A program made the position numbers and the translations under genes. Below, one piece after another: positions 56,801-64,000 of a DNA stretch of 64,000 nucleotides. This DNA is from JAAYXS01 sp964550375. GTDB lineage: Bacteria > Planctomycetota > Phycisphaerae > UBA1845 > Fen-1342. Positions within the stretch are counted from its first letter, which is position 1; every line of letters starts with the position of its first letter. The stretch covers positions 1-64,000 of the forward strand of contig CAZJYX010000004.1 in assembly GCA_964550375.1 (NCBI GenBank), given 5' to 3'. Under the pieces are notes generated by a model that was not told the DNA's origin, ran no database searches, and worked only from the letters and a program-made list of their open reading frames with translations.

Positions 56801-56942
56801 CGGTGAGCGCCAGCACGAACGGGTCAATGTCGAACGCGTTCAGGGCACCGTCGCAGTTGAGGTCGCCAACGGTGAAAGCGGCCGCTGCGCCGGGCATGAG
56901 TACCAGCGCCAGCACCACAACAGGTATCAGAGCAGTTTTCAT
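53886..56942 (-). CDS. Secreted alpha/beta hydrolase with N-terminal dockerin-like pair
   Basis: A 1018-residue exported protein. Signal peptide (1-22) is followed directly by two calcium-loop units, GDLNCDGALNAFDIDPFV and ADINGDGLVNAFDIDPFV (about 25-85), an unusual N-terminal position. A beta linker leads to an alpha/beta-hydrolase domain (about 280-560) with LILVGHGGGH, nucleophile elbow IWIGHSLGGMG and probable catalytic histidine in GTGHAWFHDG. Beta-sandwich modules follow: about 590-770, 780-880, and a C-terminal jelly roll (880-1018, EADLGWTVVNDPSLTGGEWE). It may hydrolyse esters of polymers. GAGGG precedes the ATG at 56942; an earlier in-frame start at 57197 is not signal-like. Confidence 0.85.
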   Translation of the reverse strand: MKTALIPVVVLALVLMPGAAAAFTVGDLNCDGALNAFDIDPFVLALTDPELYAVLFPDCEHSLADINGDGLVNAFDIDPFVELLVSGPVRATQLAGNALAEYPFFEYVKAFNENATIAVAIDPTRYPEIVGRTADVYVVEAKSPGAWQVDPALLDATPDGPQTVSFAGSTIQENTFTVVGPYELDSAVFDPATNDYTGLGHGYDVVLDMNRNGVLDGGDYIDGYSREAGLYVVHDTTQLGPLAVTETAPYSVGPIFGIPANHTNEIMYYPTNIAAMAPLPLILVGHGGGHNYAWYDHIGYHMASYGYIVVSHQNWPPSDCTLGHTDAVLELQDAIAGGVLAGKIDSSRIIWIGHSLGGMGVVGAFDSLMDGEYTPTHYTPDSIVLISAMLPNSMGGPDEATPHHASFHLWTAAGDTDISGSPGSEQTQTFLLHDRATKYRMSTVVQGTGHAWFHDGPESPSWFEGPCSIGRANTHLVQLGLFLPLIKYFAEGNVPASDFFWRQYERFSPIGVDTSNPCIVVTNEYRNGADSGNFMIDDYQTVDGPYTSSSGGAVSFTVHHLLEGRLDDANSDFTWMVSDPFNGCTHASTGDTSRGVVFDWNGTDRYYEWEIIPGRRDFSDYLYLSFRGAQGTRHPYTLAVLGDLTFTVTLRDGAGGTSSINIGAYGGGLEQPYQRQGGWHNDFEVIRIRLTDFLANGSGLDLSDIGAVRFNFGPSWGSNEGRIVVDELMLTNDNPPFFVPLTMALLADPPEFVPPGVPTAVDVVIYEGSDDLVPGSATLHYRYDDAPFHAVPLVRVAGEAWRGTLPAPECGQTPEFYFSVMGEVTGTVYLPRSAPALPFVAFVGEFLSLLADDFEADLGWTVVNDPSLTGGEWERAAPTTDGSHDEPMADYDGSGCCYVTENTHHGDVDWGPTWLISPTLDLSETGNPVLRFACWWANDDQDGDPLDVELSADGGGTWVPVLTIANVEPGWFEQVIHIAEHVALTAEFRVRFAASDYPNNSRTEGGIDAVEVFEVVCE

Positions 56943-57210
56943 CTTTCGCCCTCTTGAAGTGACCGTACGGGCGCACTCGGCGCCTCGTCCGTCACGCGCC
57001 ACGGCATGGACAAAGACGGGGCATGCCCGCGAGCGCCTCGTGGTGTCGGTTACCATGGCCCGGAATCGCCGGATTCGCCGACACCGCCATACCCCCATCC
57101 TAGCGATTCGACCAGGCGCACTCAATCGCCGTTTACCATCAGCGTTGGCCCACGGACAAACAGATTGCACAGGTGAAAACCCCCCGAAACCGCGCACGCA
57201 CCGCGCCGCC

Positions 57211-57921
57211 CTATTCCGTGGCGGTCTCGGCCGACCGCACGCGGAAGGTGTAGCCCACGCCCCGCACCGTCTGCACGCAATCGGCCGCCGGCCCCAGCTT
57301 CTTGCGCAGCGCGGCGATATGCACGTCCATGGTCCGGTCCGTCACGACCACGTTGTGCCCGAGCACGGTGTCGATAAGCTGTCCGCGCGTCAGCACGCGA
57401 CCACCGGCCGCCAGCAAGGCCGCGAGAATGCGGAACTCGGTCGCGGTGAGCGTCACGGGCTGCCCCGCCACCGTCACCTCGTGCCGCGCTCGATCCACCA
57501 GCACCGGGCCGGCCGAAAGCACGTCCCGTTCCTGGCGGGCCTGTTCGCCACGCCGCAGCAGGGCCGCGATCCGCGCCACGAGCAGCTTGACGGAAAACGG
57601 CTTGCGCACGTAGTCGTCCGCCCCGAGCGCGAACCCGACCAGTTCGTCCGTGTCTTCCGCCCGGGCCGTCAGCATGATGATTGGGACGTCGGCCGTGCGA
57701 TCATCGCGCCGCAGCCGCGTGGCCACTTCGTCCCCCGAGAGCTTGGGCAGCATGCGGTCGAGCACGATCAGGTCCGGCCGGGCCCGCTGGACCTCGGCCA
57801 GGGCCGCCTCGCCATCGCCGGCCTGGCGACACTCGTAGCCCTCGCGCTGCAAGTGGTAGCAGAGCACGTCGGACAGGTCGCGCTCGTCCTCGACGACCAG
57901 GATCAGCTTCCCGGAGTTCAT
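57211..57921 (-). CDS. OmpR/PhoB-family response regulator
   Basis: A 236-residue two-component regulator. Receiver domain (1-120): acidic pair in VEDERD (11-12), phosphoacceptor Asp55 in LIVLDRMLP, Lys in YVRKPFS. Winged-helix DNA-binding domain (about 135-230): LTATEFRILAALLA, VTDRTMDVHIAALRKKLG, VRGVGYTFR. No histidine kinase is adjacent, so it is an orphan whose partner lies elsewhere. It may be PhoB-like, but the family is broad. GAGGAG precedes the ATG at 57921. Two direct repeats upstream look like its own binding site. Confidence 0.92.
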   Translation of the reverse strand: MNSGKLILVVEDERDLSDVLCYHLQREGYECRQAGDGEAALAEVQRARPDLIVLDRMLPKLSGDEVATRLRRDDRTADVPIIMLTARAEDTDELVGFALGADDYVRKPFSVKLLVARIAALLRRGEQARQERDVLSAGPVLVDRARHEVTVAGQPVTLTATEFRILAALLAAGGRVLTRGQLIDTVLGHNVVVTDRTMDVHIAALRKKLGPAADCVQTVRGVGYTFRVRSAETATE

Positions 57922-57996
57922 GGCTCCTCTTCGGCTCAGACGCCCGGGCACCGCGGGCTGCGGGTAAGCAGACTGACGACTACCCATTTACCGCAC

Positions 57997-58027
57997 CAAT
58001 ATTAACTCAGTGTGCGGGCAATATTAA
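57997..58027 (-). promoter_or_regulatory. Direct repeats, probable response-regulator operator
   Basis: The 9-bp sequence caatattaa occurs at 57997-58005 and again at 58019-58027, a 22-bp period (two helical turns). OmpR/PhoB-type dimers bind such repeats on one face of DNA. The site lies 76-106 bp before the regulator start in otherwise GC-rich DNA, which fits autoregulation; it is also 74 bp past the stop of gmhA. Confidence 0.5.
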
Positions 58028-58100
58028 GACATCGCGAGGGCCCCGGGCGGCGTCCGGCTGGACACCCTCGATTTACCTCGGTTGCAGCAGCAGAAGCCAC

Positions 58101-58664
58101 TCAGGCGAAAGCCTGCTCGACCCGCGCGCAGATGTAGTGATAGGCGAGCTGGTGCGCTTCCTGGATACGGTCGGAGCGCGTGTGCGGCACGCGCAGCAAG
58201 AGCCGACAGTGGCGTGCCAGCCGGCCGCCGCCGGCCCCAGTGAAGCCGATCGTGACCGCCCCGCGCTGCGCCGCTAGCTCCGCCGCTGCGACCACGTTCG
58301 GCGAATCGCCGCTCGTGCTAAGGGCCCACAAGACGTCGCCGCTGTTCAAGAGCCCTTCGAGCTGCCGCGCGAACACGCGCTCGTAGGCCGTGTCGTTAGC
58401 AATCGCCGTCAGGGTCGAGGTGTCGGTCGTGAGGGCCAGCACCGGGAGGGCCCGGCGTTCCAGCCGAAAGCGGCCCAGAAACTCGGCGGCGATGTGCTGC
58501 GCATCCGCGGCGCTGCCGCCATTGCCGATTACGTATACGCGGTGATTCTCGCGCAGCGCCGCGATCAGGGCGTCCGCTATCTCCGCCAACGTCGGCCCCA
58601 CGGCCGCCATGTCCGTCAGGACCTGCGCGTGCTCCCGGAGCATCTCGTTCCAAAGCTCAGGCAT
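58101..58664 (-). CDS. gmhA: Phosphoheptose isomerase (SIS domain)
   Basis: A 187-residue SIS-fold isomerase converting sedoheptulose 7-phosphate to heptose 7-phosphate for lipopolysaccharide core and other heptosides. Motifs: GNGGSAADAQHIAAEFLGRF (about 48-67), ALSTSGDSPNVV and the late EAHQLAYHYICARVE. These match GmhA rather than the related DiaA proteins, though distinguishing them by eye is not absolute. Length is standard. AGGA lies 9 nt before the ATG. It sits upstream of the response regulator gene on the same strand, with the operator-like repeats between. Confidence 0.88.
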   Translation of the reverse strand: MPELWNEMLREHAQVLTDMAAVGPTLAEIADALIAALRENHRVYVIGNGGSAADAQHIAAEFLGRFRLERRALPVLALTTDTSTLTAIANDTAYERVFARQLEGLLNSGDVLWALSTSGDSPNVVAAAELAAQRGAVTIGFTGAGGGRLARHCRLLLRVPHTRSDRIQEAHQLAYHYICARVEQAFA

Positions 58665-58780
58665 ACAGTCGATCCTGACCGGTGCGGCCGCAGGCGGTGC
58701 GGCCCGTCATTGCTGACTCAGCGTTCTCCGGCAACTGGGTGACCGCGGCAGCGGGCTGACGCCGAGCACGCGGGCGACGT

Positions 58781-60070
58781 TCACGCCACGCCGAGCAGGT
58801 AGCTCTCGCGCTCCACTTCGTAGATGCCGGTGAAGGCGTCGGAAACGGTCTCCTCGTGCACAAACTCCCGCACGGTGACGCCCGTTTCACCCATCCGGCG
58901 AGCGAAATCGACAACGAGCTGGACGGCTTCGTCGTGATCCCGGCCAATAACCTGGAAGCCGCGCTGGTAGCGCTCCACCGTCAGGCGGCCGCCGTCCTCG
59001 CCGGGCATCGCACAGAGGCCGTCGCGGTAGTCGGCCTCGACTGTCAGATTGAACCAGTACGCCTCCTGAACGTGCCGGCCGGTGAGCTCGCGATACGGCT
59101 CGCACAGCTCGACCGTGCAGGCGTTCCAGAAGTAGGCCTGTTGCAGCAGCTCGATGCAGTGCGAGCGCAGCCGGCGCCGGGCATAGAAATCCATAGCCAT
59201 TTCGAGCGCATAACTGAGCTCGCCCGGGTCTTTGGCGTCGACGCGGCGCACCGCCTCCGCATAGCAGCGGCGGGCGGCCCGCAGGTCGCCCTGCTCCTCA
59301 AGAATGAAAGCGCGCAGCAGCCGCGGATGCGCCGTCTCCGGCTCAAGCTGCTCCAGGCAGGCCAACTGCCGCCGGGCCGTGTCCAGGTCCCCGGCCCGCA
59401 CGGCCGTGACGCCCCAGTTGAGCCGCAGCCCCGCCGCGGTTGGATCAAGCTGCTCCGCATGCCGGTAGCAGTCCGTCGCGCTGGCGTAGTCTTCGGCGTT
59501 GCTATGCAGAATACCCAGGGAAATCCACTGCTCGGCGTCGTCAGGTGCCAGCGACAGGTAGCGCTTGAGCGTCGCCCGCGCGCTGCCTTCGTCGCCCAGC
59601 GCGCTCAAGGCCGCGGCCTTGCGCGGCAGGGCCCAGTCCAGGTCAGCCCCCAGCGCAATGGCATGGTCATACAGCCGGATCGCCGTGGCGTAGTCGTGCA
59701 GCTTCTCGTAGACAAGCGCCAGGTTGGCCAGCAGCGTCTCGTCCTGGCCGTCAATGGCCAGCGCCGTTTCGAGCGCCGCGCGCGCCTGCTCCAGGTTGTT
59801 AACGCTCGAGAGGATAACGCCCAGCGCGCCCAGCAGCCGGGTGGACTCGGGAAACTCCTCGAGCAGCGGCTCGAGAACTTGCAGCGCATCCGAGGTGCGT
59901 CCCAGCTCGGAGAGCGCGTAGGCGCGCAGGGCCGCGCATTCGATGCGATCTTCCGCATCGACCAACTGCTCGCAAACCGCCTCAAGTCGGCGCAGGGACT
60001 CACCGGGCTTGCCCGCTTCGAGCAGCCGGTTGGCTTCATCCAGTACCAGACCAATCTGTTCGGGGTCCAT
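58781..60070 (-). CDS. TPR-repeat protein
   Basis: A 429-residue cytosolic protein without a signal peptide. About eight tetratricopeptide units cover residues 5-300 (e.g. PESTRLLGALGVILSSVNNLEQARAALETAL). The last 100 residues form a separate alpha/beta domain (QEAYWFNLTVEADYRDGL...GFQVIGRDHDEAVQLVVDF) that I cannot assign. The start ATG at 60070 has GAGG 7 nt upstream; the longer frame beginning at 60421 adds unlikely sequence. A TATACT box at 60143-60148 is a promoter candidate. It is divergent from the next lipoprotein gene. Confidence 0.8.
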   Translation of the reverse strand: MDPEQIGLVLDEANRLLEAGKPGESLRRLEAVCEQLVDAEDRIECAALRAYALSELGRTSDALQVLEPLLEEFPESTRLLGALGVILSSVNNLEQARAALETALAIDGQDETLLANLALVYEKLHDYATAIRLYDHAIALGADLDWALPRKAAALSALGDEGSARATLKRYLSLAPDDAEQWISLGILHSNAEDYASATDCYRHAEQLDPTAAGLRLNWGVTAVRAGDLDTARRQLACLEQLEPETAHPRLLRAFILEEQGDLRAARRCYAEAVRRVDAKDPGELSYALEMAMDFYARRRLRSHCIELLQQAYFWNACTVELCEPYRELTGRHVQEAYWFNLTVEADYRDGLCAMPGEDGGRLTVERYQRGFQVIGRDHDEAVQLVVDFARRMGETGVTVREFVHEETVSDAFTGIYEVERESYLLGVA

Positions 60071-60272
60071 TCGGCGCCTCAACGTCTGGACTATCGGCCG
60101 GCGTCCGAACGCCAGCCAACGGTCACTGCCAAACCGAAGCGTAGTATAGGCGCTTTCGGTCGCCGGGTCGCCAGGGGGCGCCGCATGGCGGCGCAAGGTT
60201 TGCGCGGCCGTTTGGATGCCGGCCAAAGTCTCGGCGGCGGTCAACTTGCCAGGCCGGCCGGGGCTGGTGATC

Positions 60273-60929
60273 ATGCTCCGGATGCGAACCATTGCGTATT
60301 CCGCCGCATCCCGTCTGCGCGGGCGGTCGCTGACGGCCTGGCCCGCCTGGCTGGCCGGACTGCTGCTGCCCCTCTGCACCGGCTGCGCCAACTGGACGTA
60401 TGAGCGCGTCCAGATCGGCATGGGCCGCGCGGAGTGTGAAAGGCAGTTCGCGGATGAGTCCTATCAGCGAACGGGCCTGGGATTGTCACACTGGCAAGCG
60501 GACGCATCGGGAGCACGCGCGGCGCTCGTGATACTGCTGTCAGCGGACGGGCGCGTGGTCGGGAAACTCCAGGCGTCGTACCGCGCCGGCGTGAAGGCCG
60601 GGCAGGAACGGTACGAGTACCGGCTGCGCGGCCAACTGGACCCGCAGCGGGCCGGTCTGGGCGCGACCGGGCCGCTGGACGCCCTGCGCGCCGTACTCAT
60701 CGAACTGCTCGACGAGCCGGGCGTGCAGACGGTGCGGAGCGGTCATGCCTGGATTGCCGCCGGCCTGCTGCGACTCGTTGAGCGCTGGCCGCACGTGCAG
60801 CCGCAGGCCGTATCGGATGGATTGCTGACGGAAGCGCTGGAGCACGTGCCGGACGATGGCGAGGCCTGGCTGGGAATTGACCGCCGCGGCGTGTACCTGT
60901 TCGAGTACGGTTGCGGACCGGCTCGCTAG
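60273..60929 (+). CDS. Lipoprotein of unknown function
   Basis: A 218-residue protein with a lipoprotein signal (WLAGLLLPLCTGC, lipidation near residue 38). Residues 40-140 resemble a small alpha/beta domain with GMGRAECERQFADE and LILLSADGRVVGKLQASYR, recalling SmpA/BamE-type folds; the resemblance is loose. The C-terminal part (GVQTVRSGHAWIAAGLLRLV) is helical. The start at 60273 is chosen over an ATG at 60282 and an upstream one at 60216; the signal peptide supports either of the first two. It is divergent from the TPR gene. Confidence 0.65.
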   Translation: MLRMRTIAYSAASRLRGRSLTAWPAWLAGLLLPLCTGCANWTYERVQIGMGRAECERQFADESYQRTGLGLSHWQADASGARAALVILLSADGRVVGKLQASYRAGVKAGQERYEYRLRGQLDPQRAGLGATGPLDALRAVLIELLDEPGVQTVRSGHAWIAAGLLRLVERWPHVQPQAVSDGLLTEALEHVPDDGEAWLGIDRRGVYLFEYGCGPAR

Positions 60930-61124
60930 CGGAGCGGTCTAATCGCGAATTGCCCTGGTAGCGGGGATTCTTCTGGCGGCCGGGCTGCGCGAGCCGGACG
61001 GGCGAGCGGCTCTGTGTTCCAACTGCGAGCATCTGGGTCCACAACCCGTCCAGCCGCAATCTGCTGCCGCCGCAGCTCTAACTCAAAGCCTCGACACCCC
61101 CGCCCGCACCGTCAAACCACCCCC

Positions 61125-61304
61125 TTACTCTTCGTCCTCGTTCTGCTCCGGTGCCTTCGAGGCGCGCGCGCGGGCCTCGATCAGCAGGGTTTCGTATTCG
61201 CGCAGGTAGTCCTCGCTCGTTTCCTTGGTATGCGCCACGCCATACCAGACCGCCACGGCGGCCGTACACATACCCGCGATGAGCAGAGCAAACCAGAAAG
61301 ACAC
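61125..61304 (-). CDS. Small membrane protein of unknown function
   Basis: With a GTG start at 61304 the product is 59 residues: a single transmembrane helix (FWFALLIAGMCTAAVAVWYG) followed by a charged helix (HTKETSEDYLREYETLLIEA) and an acidic end. An in-frame ATG at 61442 would add 46 residues that look random, so I prefer the shorter form, but no strong Shine-Dalgarno supports either. The amphipathic pattern of the tail is the main evidence for a real gene. Confidence 0.45.
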   Translation of the reverse strand: MSFWFALLIAGMCTAAVAVWYGVAHTKETSEDYLREYETLLIEARARASKAPEQNEDEE

Positions 61305-61644
61305 GGTGCTGGCCGCATGCGCATGGGGTTCGCGCCGCCATCCCGGCCTGGTGCGATTCCCGGTCCCACTTAGCGCCGGCGGGCGCACATCCCGCGTCCT
61401 GCAGCCGCGCGCTCCGCCACCGCAGGTGGTATCGGCTGCCAAGCGCCATGGGTGAATTGCGCATTCCGGCGCGGTTGCGGCTCGGGACCCGGCACACTAC
61501 CATGCTGCGCACTGGACCGCCTTAGGCGCGGGCAGCCCGGACGGCTGCAACCACAGGCGGGCAGCAAGCGATCCGCCCGGACCGGAAGCGTAAGCTCGCG
61601 ATTCCACCGGCATTAGTGACATTCTGGCCCCAGACGGTGCGCGG

Positions 61645-62196
61645 ATGAAGCCGGACGCAAACTGGCTGCGAATATCGGAGGTGGAGGACCTGCGGCGGCT
61701 CATTCGAGACGTGCCGGACTTCCCCAAGCCCGGGGTAGTATTCAAGGACATCACGCCGCTGCTGGCCGACCCGGCCGGCTTGGCCTGGGCCGTCGAGTTG
61801 CTGACCCAGCCGTTTCGGGGCCGGCACATCGACGTAGTCGCCGGCGCCGAGTCGCGCGGCTTCATTTTTGGGACGGCTGTGGCGCGCGAGTTATCGGCGG
61901 GTTTCGTGCCCATCCGCAAGCCCGGCAAGCTGCCCGCCGCCACGCGGCGCCACGAGTACAGCCTCGAATACGGCACCGACGCACTGGAGGTGCACGAGGA
62001 CGCTGTCCGCACCGGCCAGAAGGTGCTCATCGTTGATGATCTGCTGGCCACCGGCGGCACGCTGGCGGCCTGCTGCCAACTGCTCTCACAGCTCGGCGCG
62101 ACCGTGGTGGCCGTTGCCGTACTGATAGAGCTCGAAGCCCTCGGCGGCCGACGGAAGCTGAGCGAATATCCCGTGTTCAGCGTCTTGCGATGCTGA
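61645..62196 (+). CDS. apt: Adenine phosphoribosyltransferase
   Basis: A 183-residue type I phosphoribosyltransferase making AMP from adenine and PRPP in purine salvage. VPDFPKPGVVFKDITPLL (about residues 23-40) and AGAESRGFIFG are APT signatures; the PRPP-binding loop is VLIVDDLLATGGT (about 127-139). Length is normal for the family. No good Shine-Dalgarno precedes the ATG at 61645. It is flanked by unrelated lipoprotein and membrane-protein genes. Confidence 0.95.
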   Translation: MKPDANWLRISEVEDLRRLIRDVPDFPKPGVVFKDITPLLADPAGLAWAVELLTQPFRGRHIDVVAGAESRGFIFGTAVARELSAGFVPIRKPGKLPAATRRHEYSLEYGTDALEVHEDAVRTGQKVLIVDDLLATGGTLAACCQLLSQLGATVVAVAVLIELEALGGRRKLSEYPVFSVLRC

Positions 62197-62440
62197 GCGT
62201 GGTGCGAACCTAAAATACTGTCAAGAAATGGCTTATACGGTGGCTTAACAAGAGGAAGACGGCCTGGCGGCGAGACACTCTGGGCGTTTGGCCTGGGTGC
62301 CACAATGCATACGAGCAGGTCCCGCCAGACTGTTGGCGGTACCAGGGTTGGCAGGGACAGCCCGACCGTGGGCCGTTGGTTGGCTTCATGGTAGACTTTC
62401 CGGTCAAAGCGGCCTGGTCGGACCGGACTGGAGGAACGCA

Positions 62441-62962
62441 ATGATGCGAAAGCGCGTGCCCGTGCTGCTGCTGGCGGCCTGCGGGACGGTGCTGCTGTCG
62501 TTGCAGCTTGGTTGCGCGATCGCGCTGGACCTGCTTAACCCCGGGGTCTTCTCCGTGCTGGGGCTTGATCCGGCGGCGATTTCGGGCCGACGCGGAACAG
62601 TAATCATCAATTTCCAGAACAACACCGACGGCGTGGCGGTCTTCTACGCGTTTGAGTCCGCGGACGCCATCGACCTGACGATCGATTCGCGCAACTTCTC
62701 TGCCGAGGTGGCTCCCGGGGAGAGTCGCAACGAGGTGCTGAGTTGCCCGGTAGCCGTGCTCTCGCCCGGCAGCCTGAGCGCTGCCTACGCGTTCCAGCCA
62801 TTGGCCGCAAGTGTGGTCTCCGGAACCGGTGCCACGGCCGTGGACTACCTCGGCACACCGCTGCTCGATGGCAGCGACTTTCGCTGCGGCTATGTGATTG
62901 ACGTACAGCTTTCCGGCACAGGGGGAAACTACACGCTGAGCGTGCGCGTGATTCCCGGGTAG
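62441..62962 (+). CDS. Lipoprotein, first of a three-gene series
   Basis: A 173-residue protein starting at ATG 62441 with GGAGG 6 nt upstream; a TAGACT box at 62390-62395 is a likely -10. The lipoprotein signal ends LLSLQLGC (lipidation near residue 25). The mature part is a beta-rich domain (TVIINFQNNTDGVAVFYAFE; EVLSCPVAVLSPGSLS; FRCGYVIDVQLSGTGGNYTL). Its layout matches the next gene's product: an opening strand with N/I.N.T, a central LSCP or LVCP, and a late DCG or RCG. Function unknown. Confidence 0.75.
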   Translation: MMRKRVPVLLLAACGTVLLSLQLGCAIALDLLNPGVFSVLGLDPAAISGRRGTVIINFQNNTDGVAVFYAFESADAIDLTIDSRNFSAEVAPGESRNEVLSCPVAVLSPGSLSAAYAFQPLAASVVSGTGATAVDYLGTPLLDGSDFRCGYVIDVQLSGTGGNYTLSVRVIPG

Positions 62963-62986
62963 CAAGGCCACCAGGAGCAAGCTGGC

Positions 62987-63526
62987 ATGAACGGTCGAAC
63001 TATCGTAAAGGCTGTCGCGGGAGCGGTCCTAGGAGTGGCGCTGCTCCTCGGGGGCTGCGTGTCTGTGACGGAATTCCTCAACGAGGATTTCCTGGCCGAC
63101 CTAGGTCTGCAGGGGCAAGTCGCCAGCCTGCCCGGCGATGCCCCGGCCCTGCTGGTGGCGATCGAGAACGCGACGAGCCGCTGGGTCGAGGTGATCGTGG
63201 CATACCGTGAGAGCGGCAGCTCTTCCAAGTCCTATACGGCCGTCGTCGCCCCCAATGCGCGCACGGCCCAGATGCTCGTGTGTCCGATTGAGGAGATCAC
63301 GCTGGGTGACCTGTCCAATCCGCGCGCTATCGGCGCGGTGGTGCGGCTCGGCAGCGGGTCGCCGACCGACGCCTTCATCGAGGTCGAGCCGTTCGGGGCC
63401 GTGTTGCGCGACGGCGTGAACTACGACTGCGGCGACGGGTTGACGTTCGTGGTGCAGCGCTCGGGAGCGACGCTCTCCGGGTACCAGACCTTTGCATACA
63501 TCCAACGTGCGGGTGACGGGAGCTGA
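62987..63526 (+). CDS. Lipoprotein, second of a three-gene series
   Basis: A 179-residue protein with AGGAG about 10 nt before the ATG and a signal ending GVALLLGGC (lipidation near residue 24). The mature domain parallels the preceding protein: ALLVAIENATSRWVEVIVAY, MLVCPIEEITLGDLS, VNYDCGDGLTFVVQRSGATL. The two are probably distant paralogues, separated by 24 bp and co-transcribed. The paired cysteines (LxCP and DCG) may form a disulfide. Function unknown. Confidence 0.75.
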   Translation: MNGRTIVKAVAGAVLGVALLLGGCVSVTEFLNEDFLADLGLQGQVASLPGDAPALLVAIENATSRWVEVIVAYRESGSSSKSYTAVVAPNARTAQMLVCPIEEITLGDLSNPRAIGAVVRLGSGSPTDAFIEVEPFGAVLRDGVNYDCGDGLTFVVQRSGATLSGYQTFAYIQRAGDGS

Positions 63527-63529
63527 TCA

Positions 63530-64000
63530 ATGCGTTCAATGTGCGGCCGGTTAATGCCGAGGCGTGCGAAGTGGCGTCCGGGACGCCGCGCTGGCGTGGG
63601 CCTGCTCATCATGGCGGTGGCCGCCGGACTGGGCGGCTGCCCGACCCTGACGCCGACCGAGTACATCGCCGGGTCCACCGGAGATCGGCCCAATCTCGCC
63701 AGCCAGGCTTCGGTCGCGGTCTATGCGCCGCAGGGCAATTTAGCGGTCTCGGGGGGCACCGCCGTCGAGGTCAACTGGCGCGCGGTCGGGCGCACCATGC
63801 TTTCCACCGTGGACGTGATCCTGGACAGTGACACCACCCCGGACAACGGCAACGAGACGGTTATATACAGCCGCCTGTCACTCCGCGAGACGTCCGCGCT
63901 GGTCAACACCGCCGGTGTCAGCACCGGGTCGTACCGGCTTGGTGTGCTCATTCGGGAATCCGGTGTGATAGTTGCGCACGGGTACGCGGAGGGCGTGGTC
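63530..64000 (+). CDS. Lipoprotein, third of the series, cut by window end
   Basis: The frame opens at ATG 63530, 3 bp after the previous stop, with GGGAG 7 nt upstream, and stays open to the window end (157 codons seen). A lipoprotein signal ends AVAAGLGGC (lipidation near residue 37). After PTLTPTEYIAG come beta-rich sequence resembling an Ig-like domain (GGTAVEVNWRAVGRTMLSTV) and DVILDSDTTPDNGNETV. It looks like a larger secreted structural protein whose 3' part lies outside the window. Confidence 0.7.
   Translation, partial: MRSMCGRLMPRRAKWRPGRRAGVGLLIMAVAAGLGGCPTLTPTEYIAGSTGDRPNLASQASVAVYAPQGNLAVSGGTAVEVNWRAVGRTMLSTVDVILDSDTTPDNGNETVIYSRLSLRETSALVNTAGVSTGSYRLGVLIRESGVIVAHGYAEGVV

Noticed and set aside
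42947..56870. Repeated DNA around the NAFDIDPFV codons (20150-20330, 42947-43106, 56690-56870) as a possible mobile repeat
   Set aside because: The similarity follows the reading frame and amino-acid conservation; no flanking repeats or insertion signs were seen, so it is a shared protein module.

Overview
The window is high-GC bacterial DNA that reads as a chromosome segment of a planctomycete, most likely near class Phycisphaerae. The main reason is the calcium-loop (dockerin-like) module with the core NAFDIDPFV. It occurs in pairs in three secreted proteins here, and I know it as typical of that group. Supporting signs are very large secreted multi-domain proteins, a tricorn protease, pentapeptide repeats, orphan Ser/Thr kinases and many lipoproteins. 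This placement is inference from memory, not a database result.

Layout. 1-700: no supported gene, except what looks like the left end of an insertion sequence with a broken transposase (561-747). 0.7-17.6 kb: mostly housekeeping and metabolism: a pentapeptide-repeat membrane protein, an ALDH7-type dehydrogenase, an M14 carboxypeptidase lipoprotein, UbiE/MenG, two glycosyltransferases, MiaB with a TPR-like partner, an amidase-like protein lacking metal ligands, a Ser/Thr kinase next to a PPP-like phosphatase, IspH and a YjbQ-family protein. 17.7-24.2 kb: an ankyrin/M14/dockerin secreted peptidase convergent with a tricorn protease, separated by a good terminator. 24.4-32.8 kb: ABC-F ATPase, a NCS2-like permease, SelA, PilT and an HtrA protease. 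33.2-36.4 kb: two unknown exported proteins. 36.4-42.5 kb: a five-gene, translationally coupled tripartite efflux operon (small lipoprotein, TolC, membrane fusion protein, ATPase, FtsX-type permease).

42.9-57.0 kb is the most unusual part: a run of secreted proteins built from cohesin-like, HYR, beta-helix and dockerin-like modules, including a 1804-residue protein preceded by a consensus sigma-70 promoter and a leader of about 820 nt. The run ends with an alpha/beta hydrolase carrying its dockerin-like pair at the N-terminus. 57.2-64.0 kb: an orphan OmpR/PhoB regulator with a likely self-binding site, GmhA, a TPR protein, Apt, and a chain of three small lipoproteins of which the last runs off the window.

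Working together: the efflux operon is one machine. The kinase and phosphatase probably act on the same targets. The modular secreted proteins could assemble through calcium-dependent cohesin-dockerin-like contacts or share a surface-sorting tag. Several genes have a -10 box 6-8 nt before the start codon and no Shine-Dalgarno sequence, which suggests leaderless mRNAs beside ordinary SD-led ones. No rRNA, tRNA or CRISPR array was found by eye.
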